Shown here one piece after another: positions 26,331-34,535 of a DNA stretch of 64,000 bases. Below the pieces are notes generated by a model. The model was given only the letters and a program-made list of their open reading frames with translations, searched no databases and was not told the origin of the DNA. Each line of letters opens with the position of its first letter. The first letter of the stretch is position 1. The stretch is taken from positions 1 through 64,000 of the forward strand of contig NZ_BSFI01000007.1 of assembly GCF_027922265.1 (NCBI RefSeq), given 5' to 3'. Origin of the DNA: Hansschlegelia plantiphila (GTDB lineage: Bacteria > Pseudomonadota > Alphaproteobacteria > Rhizobiales > Methylopilaceae). A program made the translations under genes and the position numbers.

Positions 26331-27992
26331 ATGTCACGAAGCGCCCAGAAAGTACGGGGGGGAATCGTGATCAAGCGCATCGACGGCGATTTCGACTACA
26401 TCGTCGTGGGCGCCGGAACGGCCGGCTGCATCGTGGCCAACAGGCTGTCGGCGGACCCGCGAAAGCGGGTTTTGCTGCTTGAGGCCGGAGGCCGGGACAA
26501 CTGGATCTGGCTCCACATCCCGGTCGGGTATCTGTTCGCCATCGGCAATCCCCGTTCGGACTGGATGTTTAGGACGGAGCCCCAGCCGGGTCTGAACGGG
26601 CGGTCGCTGGCCTACCCGCGCGGCAAGGTCATCGGCGGTTCGTCAGCCATCAACGCCATGATCTCGATGCGCGGCCAGGCGGCGGATTACGATCACTGGC
26701 GCCAGCTCGGCCTGACGGGGTGGGGCTGGACCGACGTGGCCGCCGCCTTCCGGAGGCTCGAGGATCACTTCCTCGGGGAATCCGAGCACCATGGCGTCGG
26801 GGGCGGCTGGCGGATCGAGGCGCCGCGGCTGTCATGGGACGTGCTGGACGCGGTAGCCGAGGCGGCGAGCGAGATGGGGATCGTCAAGATCCCCGACTTC
26901 AATACCGGCGACAACGAGGGAAGCAGCTACTTCCACGTGAACCAGAAGCGCGGTCGACGCTGGTCGTCCGCACGGGGGTTCCTCAAGCCTGCGCTGTCGC
27001 GCTCCAACCTCTGGCTCAAGACCGACGTGCTTGTCGACCGAGTCGTGATCGAGGACGGCCGGGCCGCGGGCGTGGCGTTCAGGCAGGACGGAGAGCTGGT
27101 CGAGGCGCGGTCGAGGGGCGAGGTCGTGCTCTGTTCGGGGTCGATCGGCTCGGTGTCGGTGCTCCACCGGTCCGGCGTCGGTCCGGGCGGCTGGCTGCGG
27201 GAGGCCGGCGTCGAGGTGGCGGTCGACCGGCAGGGCGTCGGGCGCAACCTTCAGGACCATCTCCAGCAGCGCGCCATCTACAAGGTGAGCGGCGTCAGGA
27301 CGCTGAACGAAATCTACTACAACCTGTTCCGGCGCGGCTGGATGGGGGTCGACTACCTCCTGCGGAAGCGCGGGCCGCTGACCATGGCGCCGTCGCAACT
27401 GGGGATATTCACCCGTTCCGACCCCGGTCAGGAACGCGCCAACATCCAGTTCCACGTCCAGCCGCTCTCGCTCGACAAATTCGGGGAGCCGCTGCACCGC
27501 TTCCCCGCCATCACGGTCGCGGCCTGCAACCTGCGGCCGACCTCGCGCGGGAGCGTCCGCATCGGCTCGCCCGCTCCCGAAGCGGCGCCGCGCATCGATC
27601 CGAACTATCTCGCGACACCTGAGGACCGACACGTCGCGGCCGACGCGATCCGCGTGACGCGGCGCTTGATGAAGCAGCCGGCGCTCGCTCGCTTCAGCCC
27701 GCAAGAGCATCTGCCGGGGCCGGCTGTCGGCGATGACGAGGTCTCGCTCGCCGCAGCCGCCGGAGACATCGGCACGACGATCTTTCACCCGGTCGGCACG
27801 GCGAAGATGGGCCTTCCAAGCGATCCGTACGCTGTGGTGGACGAGCGGCTGCGCGTCTTCGGCGTTGACCGGCTGCGCGTTGCGGACGCGTCGATCATGC
27901 CGACGATCGTGTCGGGCAACACCAACACGCCGACGGCGATGATCGCGGAGCTGGGTTCCCGACTGATTCTGGAGGACGCCGGCGAGCGTTGA
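26331..27992 (+). CDS. GMC-family flavin oxidoreductase (choline/alcohol dehydrogenase-like)
   Basis: A 553-residue FAD enzyme: dinucleotide motif YIVVGAGTAGCIVANRLS near residue 22, GMC signature 1 YPRGKVIGGSSAINAMI near 95, and the C-terminal active-site region FHPVGTAKMG plus ASIMPTIVSGNTNTPT. The family oxidises alcohols to aldehydes. Start ATG 26331 has a weak ribosome site; GTG 26367, just after a GGGGGGA run, would drop 12 residues and still begin before the FAD motif. Together with mmsA downstream chemistry (alcohol to aldehyde to acyl-CoA) it could form one pathway. Confidence 0.88.
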   Translation: MSRSAQKVRGGIVIKRIDGDFDYIVVGAGTAGCIVANRLSADPRKRVLLLEAGGRDNWIWLHIPVGYLFAIGNPRSDWMFRTEPQPGLNGRSLAYPRGKVIGGSSAINAMISMRGQAADYDHWRQLGLTGWGWTDVAAAFRRLEDHFLGESEHHGVGGGWRIEAPRLSWDVLDAVAEAASEMGIVKIPDFNTGDNEGSSYFHVNQKRGRRWSSARGFLKPALSRSNLWLKTDVLVDRVVIEDGRAAGVAFRQDGELVEARSRGEVVLCSGSIGSVSVLHRSGVGPGGWLREAGVEVAVDRQGVGRNLQDHLQQRAIYKVSGVRTLNEIYYNLFRRGWMGVDYLLRKRGPLTMAPSQLGIFTRSDPGQERANIQFHVQPLSLDKFGEPLHRFPAITVAACNLRPTSRGSVRIGSPAPEAAPRIDPNYLATPEDRHVAADAIRVTRRLMKQPALARFSPQEHLPGPAVGDDEVSLAAAAGDIGTTIFHPVGTAKMGLPSDPYAVVDERLRVFGVDRLRVADASIMPTIVSGNTNTPTAMIAELGSRLILEDAGER

Positions 27993-28051
27993 CCCCTGGA
28001 GCGGCATCCAATCAGGCGATGACGCCTGATCCATTTCGATCGAACTTCGCA

Positions 28052-30100
28052 CTACGACTCGAACGCGATCTCCAGGCGGCTTCCGCCCGTTGCGGCCGGC
28101 GCTCCGACGCACATCAAGGCCTCCCCCTGCGAGAGGGGCATCGTCGGCGCCGAGGCATAGGCGACGGCGCCGTCGCGTACACGGGCGCGACACGTCCCGC
28201 ACGAGCCCACGCGGCAACTGAAGCGCGGCGCCAAACCTACGGACTCCGCGAGATCGAGCAGGGAGCCCGCCGCCGGGGTCCACCGCGCCGTCGCTCCCGA
28301 CGGCGCGAACGCGACGGTGACCGGGACCTCGGCGACCGCCTCGTGCGGTGACGGCGCCGTCGCGGTCGGAGCGAACGCCTCCGCGTGAATGCGGTCCTCC
28401 GGCAGCCCGAGGCCACGCAGCCCGTCGCGAAGCGACTCCATAAATGCGTACGGTCCGCAGAGGTAGACGTCGCAGTCGTCGAGCGCTGCGCGCGACCGGA
28501 CGGCCGCTAGGTCGATGCGGCCGTCGATCTCATAGTCGCGGCCGTACTCGGCTTCCGAGACGTCGGTAAGCGCGCGTATGAGGCGGATCGCGCCGCGCCC
28601 GGCATCGGCCAACCGGACGAGCTCGTCGTCGAAGGCCCGCTCGCTGCGCGAGCGGGCGGCGTAGAACAGCGCGGTCGGTCGCGTCCGCCGGGTCCTCAGC
28701 CCTTCGAAAACGAGGTGGCGCAGCATCGCGACCATCGGCGTGATCCCGACGCCGGCCGCGATCATCACGGCGGGGCGCGTCGCGCGCGCGTCGATCCCAA
28801 AGCGGCCGGCGGGCGGTAGCGCCTCGATCTCGTCGCCGACCTCCAACTCGTGCAGGGCCCGCGACGCCGCGCCCTGCGCCCTCACGCTGATGCGACAGAC
28901 GCCGTCCGACGGCGCGCAGGAGATGGTGTAGGCGCGCGTCGCCGGCGCCGGCAGGCCGGCGACGCTCAGGCGGATCGGCAGATGCTGGCCCGCCGTGTGA
29001 AGGATCAACGCGCCGCCGTCGGTCGGTTCGAGATGGAGCGAGCGGATGGTCGCGCTCTCCTGGACGATCCTGGCGACCTTCAACCGGCGCCATGCCTTTA
29101 GCGCCGGCTGAGCCTCGAGCCGCTGGGCGGCCTCCGTCCAATTGCCGCTCAGCACCGTGTTGGGCGAAGCGCCGTCCGCGCGCGCGCTCCAGCGCAGCGG
29201 CAAGGCGTCGGCCCGTCGGACGATCCTGCTGGGGCGGAAGCGCAGCAGCCGCTCGGCGCCGGTGAAGGCGGCGATCTCGGGCCCGTCGAGGACGACGTCG
29301 GCCCCGCCCGTCAGCTGCAGCGCGTCGCCCGTCGCGAAATCGACGAAGAGCAGACCTGCCCTGGGATTGGCGTGGATGTTGCCGAGTGTGTTGAAGAACA
29401 GGTTGCCCGAAAAGTCCGGGATGGTGAGCGTCCCGTCGGGATCGATCCGGACGAAGCCCGGGCGGCCGCCGCGATGCGAGACGTCGACGCGCCGCTCGGC
29501 GCCTGGACGGTCGACGTAGGAGGCGACGAACAGCGTGTCGGCCGCCGTGATCGCGGCTCGCGCCCGGTCGTCGAGGGCGTCGAGGGTCTCGGCGCGCGCC
29601 GCCCCAGGGGCCGCGGGGTCGCGCATGAGGGTGACGTCGCGCGGGCTAATGTATTGCGGACAGTTTCCGAAGCTCTCGCGCGCCTCGACCGCAAATTCGG
29701 CGTCGGAAGCGCGGCGAACCACGCCGTTCAGACGGTTGCGCCGCCGGGTGTGCAGATCGATCCCGAGCAGGCCGACGGCGTCGCCGTCGTCCAGGCCGGC
29801 GTCCGCGGGGTCGCCTCTGTCGCGTCCGGAAGCGACCTCCAGCGTATGCGGGTCCGGAGAGCGCAGGAAGCCGGGCCGGCCCGCGATGACGGTCGCCCAG
29901 ACGTCGCCTGCCGGATCGACGGAGCCTGCGACGACGAACGGCAGCTGCGGATAGAAGGCGCGGTGCTGCTCGATCAGATGGTCGCGGACACTGCGGCGGC
30001 CCACTGCGGCCATTCGCTCCACGACGCCCGCGTGACGCTGGAGCTCGAGCTCGCCCTCGTGCCAGGGCGACCCGAAGTCGGTCTCAGCACCGCCGTCCAT
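28052..30100 (-). CDS. Fused FMN split-barrel / ferredoxin reductase / 2Fe-2S ferredoxin protein
   Basis: A 682-residue three-part protein. Residues about 40-330 form a PNPOx-like FMN-binding split barrel (FVASYVDRPGAERRVDVSHR, FNTLGNIHANPRAGLLFVDF). Residues about 345-575 are a ferredoxin-NADP-reductase module (RAYTISCAPSDG for flavin; AAGVGITPMVAMLRHL for nicotinamide; YLCGPYAFM). The C-terminal 85 residues are a plant-type ferredoxin with CxxxxCxxC (SCRVGSCGTCRARV) and a last Cys in LMCVG. It probably moves electrons from NAD(P)H to an unknown acceptor. It is convergent with the GMC gene and followed upstream by a GST gene on the same strand. Confidence 0.82.
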   Translation of the reverse strand: MDGGAETDFGSPWHEGELELQRHAGVVERMAAVGRRSVRDHLIEQHRAFYPQLPFVVAGSVDPAGDVWATVIAGRPGFLRSPDPHTLEVASGRDRGDPADAGLDDGDAVGLLGIDLHTRRRNRLNGVVRRASDAEFAVEARESFGNCPQYISPRDVTLMRDPAAPGAARAETLDALDDRARAAITAADTLFVASYVDRPGAERRVDVSHRGGRPGFVRIDPDGTLTIPDFSGNLFFNTLGNIHANPRAGLLFVDFATGDALQLTGGADVVLDGPEIAAFTGAERLLRFRPSRIVRRADALPLRWSARADGASPNTVLSGNWTEAAQRLEAQPALKAWRRLKVARIVQESATIRSLHLEPTDGGALILHTAGQHLPIRLSVAGLPAPATRAYTISCAPSDGVCRISVRAQGAASRALHELEVGDEIEALPPAGRFGIDARATRPAVMIAAGVGITPMVAMLRHLVFEGLRTRRTRPTALFYAARSRSERAFDDELVRLADAGRGAIRLIRALTDVSEAEYGRDYEIDGRIDLAAVRSRAALDDCDVYLCGPYAFMESLRDGLRGLGLPEDRIHAEAFAPTATAPSPHEAVAEVPVTVAFAPSGATARWTPAAGSLLDLAESVGLAPRFSCRVGSCGTCRARVRDGAVAYASAPTMPLSQGEALMCVGAPAATGGSRLEIAFES

Positions 30101-30128
30101 GCCGTCCTCCCGCGTCTCGACAGCCGGA

Positions 30129-30740
30129 TTAGGCCCTCAGGCCGACGGCTGTGCTCTCGAAGGGGACGAAGCCCGGCAGCGCCTCGACGCGCGCCAGCCA
30201 GGCCCGCACCTCGCTGTAGGCGGACAGGTCGACGTTACCCTCGGGCGCAGCGGCGATGTAGCTGTAGAGCGCGGCGTCCGCTGCGGTGGGGCGCGAATCG
30301 GCGATCCACTCGCGGCCTGCGAGTTCGGCGTCGATGAGCGTCAGGATCGCGTGCGAGCGCGAAATAGCCTCGGCGGCGTCAAACGGAGCGCCGAACACCG
30401 TGATGAGGCGGGCGACGCAGGGGCCGTAGTAAATCTGCCCGGTCGAGACCGAGAGCCAGCGCTGGACCGCCGCGGCCGTTCGGGGGACGTCCGGCAGCCA
30501 ATCGGACTTCCCGAACTTCTTCGCCGCATAGACCATGATGGCGATCGAGTCCGGCACCACGATGTCGCCGTCGACCAGCACAGGAATCTGGCCGAACCGA
30601 TTCATCTCCAGGAACTGCGCGGACTTGTGCGCCTGGCTGGCGATGTCGACCTCGACGAGCTCGTGCGGCACGTCCGCGAGCGACAGGAACAGGCGCGCGC
30701 GATGCGAATGGCCCGACAGCGGATGGTGGTGGAGCTTCAC
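30129..30740 (-). CDS. Glutathione S-transferase family protein
   Basis: A 203-residue GST: thioredoxin-like domain 1-75 ([40 protein letters not shown]) and an all-helical C-terminal domain ([16 protein letters not shown]). It would conjugate glutathione to, or reduce, an electrophile. It is divergent from the LysR gene at 30877, a common GST-LysR arrangement, and 28 bases upstream of the flavin fusion gene, so the two may be cotranscribed. Confidence 0.85.
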   Translation of the reverse strand: MKLHHHPLSGHSHRARLFLSLADVPHELVEVDIASQAHKSAQFLEMNRFGQIPVLVDGDIVVPDSIAIMVYAAKKFGKSDWLPDVPRTAAAVQRWLSVSTGQIYYGPCVARLITVFGAPFDAAEAISRSHAILTLIDAELAGREWIADSRPTAADAALYSYIAAAPEGNVDLSAYSEVRAWLARVEALPGFVPFESTAVGLRA

Positions 30741-30876
30741 GACTGGTCTCCCTCGACGTTTGACTGACGGACCGTCGTCCGGGCGGTCTCCGGAGGATGC
30801 TCATTTCAGCGGCCGGCGATAAGCTCCATAATTCTCAAGGGATTGTTTCTCTTCGCGCATTAATGGATGGCTACCG

Positions 30877-31770
30877 ATGGACCGGTTTCAGGCGATGGGC
30901 GTGTTCGTAAAGGTGGCCGAGAGCGGGAATTTCGCCCACGCGGCGCGGCGTCTTTCGCTCAGCCCGGCTGCGGCGACGCGCGCCGTCGCCTCGCTCGAGG
31001 CGGCGATTGGCGCGAGGCTGCTGACGCGCACCACGCGGCGCGTCAAGCTGACCGACGTCGGCGAGCGCTATCTCGATGACTGCCGTCGCATTCTCTCCGA
31101 CCTCGCTGAAGCGGAGGCCGGAGCGGCGGGCTCCCACGCGCGGCCGACTGGCCTGCTGACGGTGACCGCCCCGGTCATGTTCGGACGGATCTACATGTTG
31201 CCGATCCTGACGAACTATCTCAGCCGCTATCCCGCGGTCGACGGCCGCGCCTTGTTCCTCGACCGGATGGTCAACCTCGTCGACGAAGGCGTCGACGTAG
31301 CGGTGCGCATCGGCCCGCTCGCCGATTCAGGCCTGGCGGCGGTTCGCTGCGGAACGGTTCGGCGCGTAGTCTGCGCCTCGCCGGGCTATGTGGCCGCCTA
31401 TGGCGTTCCGAAAACGCCGGGCGATCTCGCCCGGCATCGCCTCATCGCCATCACCCATGACGGCGCGGCGGGATGGCGGTTCAAGGGCGATCGGCGAAAG
31501 GCAGTCACAGTGAAGCCGCGTCTCGCCTGCAACGTCAACGAAGCGGCGATCTCGGCCGCGATCGACGGTTGGGGGCTAACGCGCGTGCTGTCCTACCAGG
31601 TAGCCGAAGCGATCCGCGACGGTCGGCTAACGGTGATTCTCACGCCCTTCGAGCCTGAGCCGCTGCCGATCCATGTCGTCCATGTCGAAGGCCCGGGCGC
31701 GGCCGCCAAAGTGCGATCGTTCGTGGATTTTGCAGTGGACCAGATCCGCACAAACGCGCTGATCAACTAA
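30877..31770 (+). CDS. LysR-family regulator, divergent from the GST gene
   Basis: A 297-residue LysR protein of the AaeR/DsdC-like subgroup: MDRFQAMGVFVKVAESGNFA, helix-turn-helix SPAAATRAVASLEAAIG, then TGLLTVTAPVMFGR at the start of the sensing domain. It probably controls the divergent GST and flavin-fusion genes. The 136-base intergenic space is AT-rich near the start, as expected for a promoter. Confidence 0.86.
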   Translation: MDRFQAMGVFVKVAESGNFAHAARRLSLSPAAATRAVASLEAAIGARLLTRTTRRVKLTDVGERYLDDCRRILSDLAEAEAGAAGSHARPTGLLTVTAPVMFGRIYMLPILTNYLSRYPAVDGRALFLDRMVNLVDEGVDVAVRIGPLADSGLAAVRCGTVRRVVCASPGYVAAYGVPKTPGDLARHRLIAITHDGAAGWRFKGDRRKAVTVKPRLACNVNEAAISAAIDGWGLTRVLSYQVAEAIRDGRLTVILTPFEPEPLPIHVVHVEGPGAAAKVRSFVDFAVDQIRTNALIN

Positions 31771-32132
31771 GATAGCACTGTCACGGCAACGACCGGAGCT
31801 CGCGCGTGTCGGCCGAGCCTGGAAACCAGATTATCCTGCGGTGACGGCAGCCCACGTCTGATGGGCTTCGGCTCTGAACGTTGCTGAACGTACGGCGCGA
31901 GATCAGGTGGCTGGACGATGGAGGCATTATGGACGGCAGAGTGCATGGACAGGAATCGCGGCGCTGAACCAACGGACTTGAACCGTTGCATCTTCTTTTC
32001 ACGTCGTCGAACTGGGCCGATGGGAGTTCTCGGCCCGATCGTTCAGGCGCAATCCCTGCTCATGCCGAGCGGCGAGTCCAAGAGCGGCTGTGGCGGCTCC
32101 ATGGGACGGCAGCCTGTCGGTCACCATCAGGT

Positions 32133-32282
32133 CTGGAGCGAATCCGTGCTGAAGCGTTTCTTTATGAGGTGGCGGCCTTCCCGAACATCCCGGACGACGA
32201 TCAGGTGGACTCCATGACCCAGCTTGTGGCGAACATAGAACAGGCCGCCCGGCTCGCCAGAACTAAAAGACGGTCTCAGTAG
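32133..32282 (+). pseudogene. Phage terminase large-subunit C-terminal relic
   Basis: Forty-nine codons in frame end at TAG 32282: LERIRAEAFLYEVAAFPNIP then DDDQVDSMTQLVANIEQAAR. The pattern E-x-x-x-FPN-x-x-DDQVDxxxQ is the conserved end of phage terminase large subunits. Nothing upstream in the 31771-32130 stretch continues the frame recognisably, so only the tail of a lost prophage gene remains. The rest of the 540-base gap after the LysR gene holds nothing I can assign. Confidence 0.6.
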
Positions 32283-32310
32283 AAGTCATGCTTGAATCAG
32301 GCGTGTTTAT

Positions 32311-32736
32311 TTAACGAACCTCTAATCCTATCTCAAACGGGTATCGTTTTATGACCGACTTCATAAATGATCCGGTAAATTTATCCACGAATACGTCTCC
32401 CTTTCGAACCCAGTAGGTAAGCTGGTACTGTTGGATGCCCTCGTTGTCGTCACAAACGACTGAGTAAATCATCATGTCCCGGTCGATCGACTTGTCGAGG
32501 AGGTGAACCGTCCGAACCAGCTTGCAATCGGTCTTCATGTCTTTCATCACGTTCGTCATCACGCGGATGATGTAGTCTGTGGTGACGTTCGTGCAGCTGC
32601 CGCCTCCGCATCGATCAGCCTTTGCAGGCGCCGCTGACGTCATGGAGATAGCTGCCGTCACGATGGCGACGCTGGTTACTTGCCCGAAGGTCCGACGAGC
32701 GACATGCTTGGCAAGTTTCGTAAGGCCTTGCTTCAT
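32311..32736 (-). CDS. Hypothetical exported protein
   Basis: A 141-residue protein with a positively charged start and hydrophobic segment (VTSVAIVTAAISMTSAAPAKA) typical of a signal peptide, then a mature part with four Cys (DRCGGGSCTNV, MKTDCKLV, SVVCDDNEG) that may form disulfides. No family recognised. It starts one base after the stop of the DUF2511-like gene, so the two form a small operon. It lies in an accessory region with phage and IS relics. Confidence 0.65.
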   Translation of the reverse strand: MKQGLTKLAKHVARRTFGQVTSVAIVTAAISMTSAAPAKADRCGGGSCTNVTTDYIIRVMTNVMKDMKTDCKLVRTVHLLDKSIDRDMMIYSVVCDDNEGIQQYQLTYWVRKGDVFVDKFTGSFMKSVIKRYPFEIGLEVR

Positions 32737-32737
32737 G

Positions 32738-33322
32738 TCACTGCTGCCAATGGCAAAGATTGGCTAGGGCGTCGTCGATCATCGCTTGCCGCGTCGAGGC
32801 GATCGCTGCTTTACCGGGAGCCTCGACGGGGCTAGGGTCGGGATAACCTGCGATGCCGCGCGCCGCGCCGTTCAAGCCGTAGGTGACGCCGCCAAGCTCG
32901 ACCGTCGCGATCGGACGGTCCGTCGACCCGAACGTCTTCGTCTCACAGCGCACGGTGGCGGTGTCATAGTTAGGATAAGGCCACGCCGCGCCGTAGTCCG
33001 CGCGCTTGTAGACCGTCCGACCGCTGAACGAGCCGAAGATCCAAAGCGCGACAAAGGTCACGCCAATCACCGCGGCCGTCTTTCGTAAGCGCGGGGGTTT
33101 TTTTGCCACGGTTTCAGCCGCTTTTGCTGACGAAGGTTGAGACCGCGCAGTTGCGGTGGATTCTCCCGTTGCCGTCAGCGGAGCGTCCGAGCGTGCTGGC
33201 GCTTGTACGCCGTCGCCGTTTCGCAGCCGGTCTCGCGCCGCGATGAACTCTTCGGACGTGATCTCGCCAGACGCCTTCATAGCGATCAGCTCAGCGAGCG
33301 CGTCAGACACAAGGCGGCTCAT
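32738..33322 (-). CDS. Membrane-anchored protein with SHOCT-like and DUF2511-like parts
   Basis: A 194-residue protein. The first 35 residues (MSRLVSDALAELIAMKASGE ITSEEFIAARDRL) resemble a SHOCT-type oligomerisation segment. A linker is followed by one membrane helix (AAVIGVTFVALWIFGSF), and the extracytoplasmic end has YGAAWPYPNYDTATVRC and VELGGVTYGLNGAARG, resembling DUF2511 (YebY-type) domains. ATG 33322 is chosen because the longer upstream frame is Arg/Ser-rich and featureless. Function unknown. Confidence 0.65.
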   Translation of the reverse strand: MSRLVSDALAELIAMKASGEITSEEFIAARDRLRNGDGVQAPARSDAPLTATGESTATARSQPSSAKAAETVAKKPPRLRKTAAVIGVTFVALWIFGSFSGRTVYKRADYGAAWPYPNYDTATVRCETKTFGSTDRPIATVELGGVTYGLNGAARGIAGYPDPSPVEAPGKAAIASTRQAMIDDALANLCHWQQ

Positions 33323-33594
33323 GCGCGACGCTCCTCGCGCCGCGATGACCCTGCATGCGCGGTCACGCGGGGCTGCCGCCCCGGCGAAACTCTCCTCCGC
33401 CGTGTTGCTCGTTCCGTTCCGCCTCGGGAGGCAGTCACGCGATGTCGTCGAAAGTCCATGAGAGCTCCGCTGACTTTGCGGCTCGGCACCTGCCGTAAGC
33501 ACACGCCGACATCGCTCAAATGCCGAGGCGTGTCGAGCAAAATGAGACTCATAGTCTGTAGATCAATAGGCGACACGCCGGCGACCGTTCGCGC

Positions 33595-33828
33595 ATGGAT
33601 GTGCGTCGCCGGGTCGGCCTTAATCTGAAGCGGTTCCGGCAGGAGAAAGGCCTGTCGCAGGAGGCGCTCGCCTTCGAGGCGAAGCTGCACAGGACCTACC
33701 TCAGCGGCGTCGAGCGCGGCGTACGCAATCCGACCGTAACGGTGCTGGAAGGGATCGCCGTCGCGCTGGGGGTGACGAGCTCAAAGTTGCTTGACGAGAT
33801 CGAAGAGCCGCAGCAGCCGGGCGCGTAA
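33595..33828 (+). CDS. Small XRE-family DNA-binding protein
   Basis: A 77-residue lone helix-turn-helix of the Cro/CI class: MDVRRRVGLNLKRFRQEKGL, SQEALAFEAKLHRTYLSGVE, RGVRNPTVTVLEGIAVALGV. Such single-domain regulators are typical of mobile or accessory DNA. No adjacent toxin, restriction-modification or phage gene is intact, so the target is unknown. The 270 bases upstream hold no gene. Confidence 0.8.
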   Translation: MDVRRRVGLNLKRFRQEKGLSQEALAFEAKLHRTYLSGVERGVRNPTVTVLEGIAVALGVTSSKLLDEIEEPQQPGA

Positions 33829-33996
33829 GGCTGCGGCTCCCGAGCCAGAGGTCGCGCTATGGCCGGCTGCGCAGTCCTGACCAGCTCCGCCGGCCACTCC
33901 AACCGTCGCGTCAGCGACGTGGTCCTGACCCCCAGAACTGATCCGGTCTGAGCGCGACTTTTTTGGGCATCCTGATCCCTGCAGAAGCGTGACGCC

Positions 33997-34098
33997 ATGA
34001 AGCGCAAACGGTATTCGGACGAGCAGATCGCCTTCTCCCTGAGGCAAGCTGAAAACGGCACGTTGAGCTGCGAAGACGCCGGCGGAACGCGAAAATAG
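33997..34098 (+). pseudogene. IS3-family OrfA N-terminal relic
   Basis: A 33-codon frame MKRKRYSDEQIAFSLRQAEN then GTLSCEDAGGTRK and stop. The opening MKRxRYSDEQI is characteristic of IS3-family transposase OrfA. The preceding bases (from about 33940, TGATCCGGTCTGAGC) look like an element terminus. Truncation after about 30 residues shows a decayed copy; no OrfB is nearby. Confidence 0.65.
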
Positions 34099-34139
34099 CG
34101 GGAACCGTTTCACAACGGCGGCCGGATGGGAACGTGACA

Positions 34140-34364
34140 ATGCCATCCCGACTGTACTGTACGTCGATGATGATCGGCAGCATCGGTTCGCTGGTTCTCC
34201 TAATGCCTTGCCCCGCGCTCGCCGGCGTATGGGACCACTCGAATTTCCGGCAGGACATGTTCGGAAGCCTGCGCCGCACAGCGAATCTGGCCTTAAAGAT
34301 GAATCTAAAATCCGTAGAGAGAAACCGACTTGCAGTCGAAAGTCGTGACCTAGAAGTCGCATGA
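34140..34364 (+). CDS. Doubtful small exported protein
   Basis: A 74-codon frame starts at ATG 34140 (GGGAA eight bases upstream) with a signal-peptide-like run IGSIGSLVLLMPCPALAGVW, then an unremarkable tail. No family recognised. It lies among relics (IS3 fragment at 33997, RTX gene end at 34536) and could be spurious. The 170 bases after it hold nothing recognisable. Confidence 0.3.
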   Translation: MPSRLYCTSMMIGSIGSLVLLMPCPALAGVWDHSNFRQDMFGSLRRTANLALKMNLKSVERNRLAVESRDLEVA

Positions 34365-34535
34365 ATAGGTCGCTTCGCTTAGTCTAACAAATATAGATCT
34401 GCCGATCTCGCGAGATATACGACGATGAACTTCTTGTGCATATCATCGACGATCTGAGATATGACGCCGATGGCGACGATTTCTCCTATCGTCGATTCGT
34501 GCCGCCCGAAGGCGTTCGTCCTTGGAGCGCCGAGC

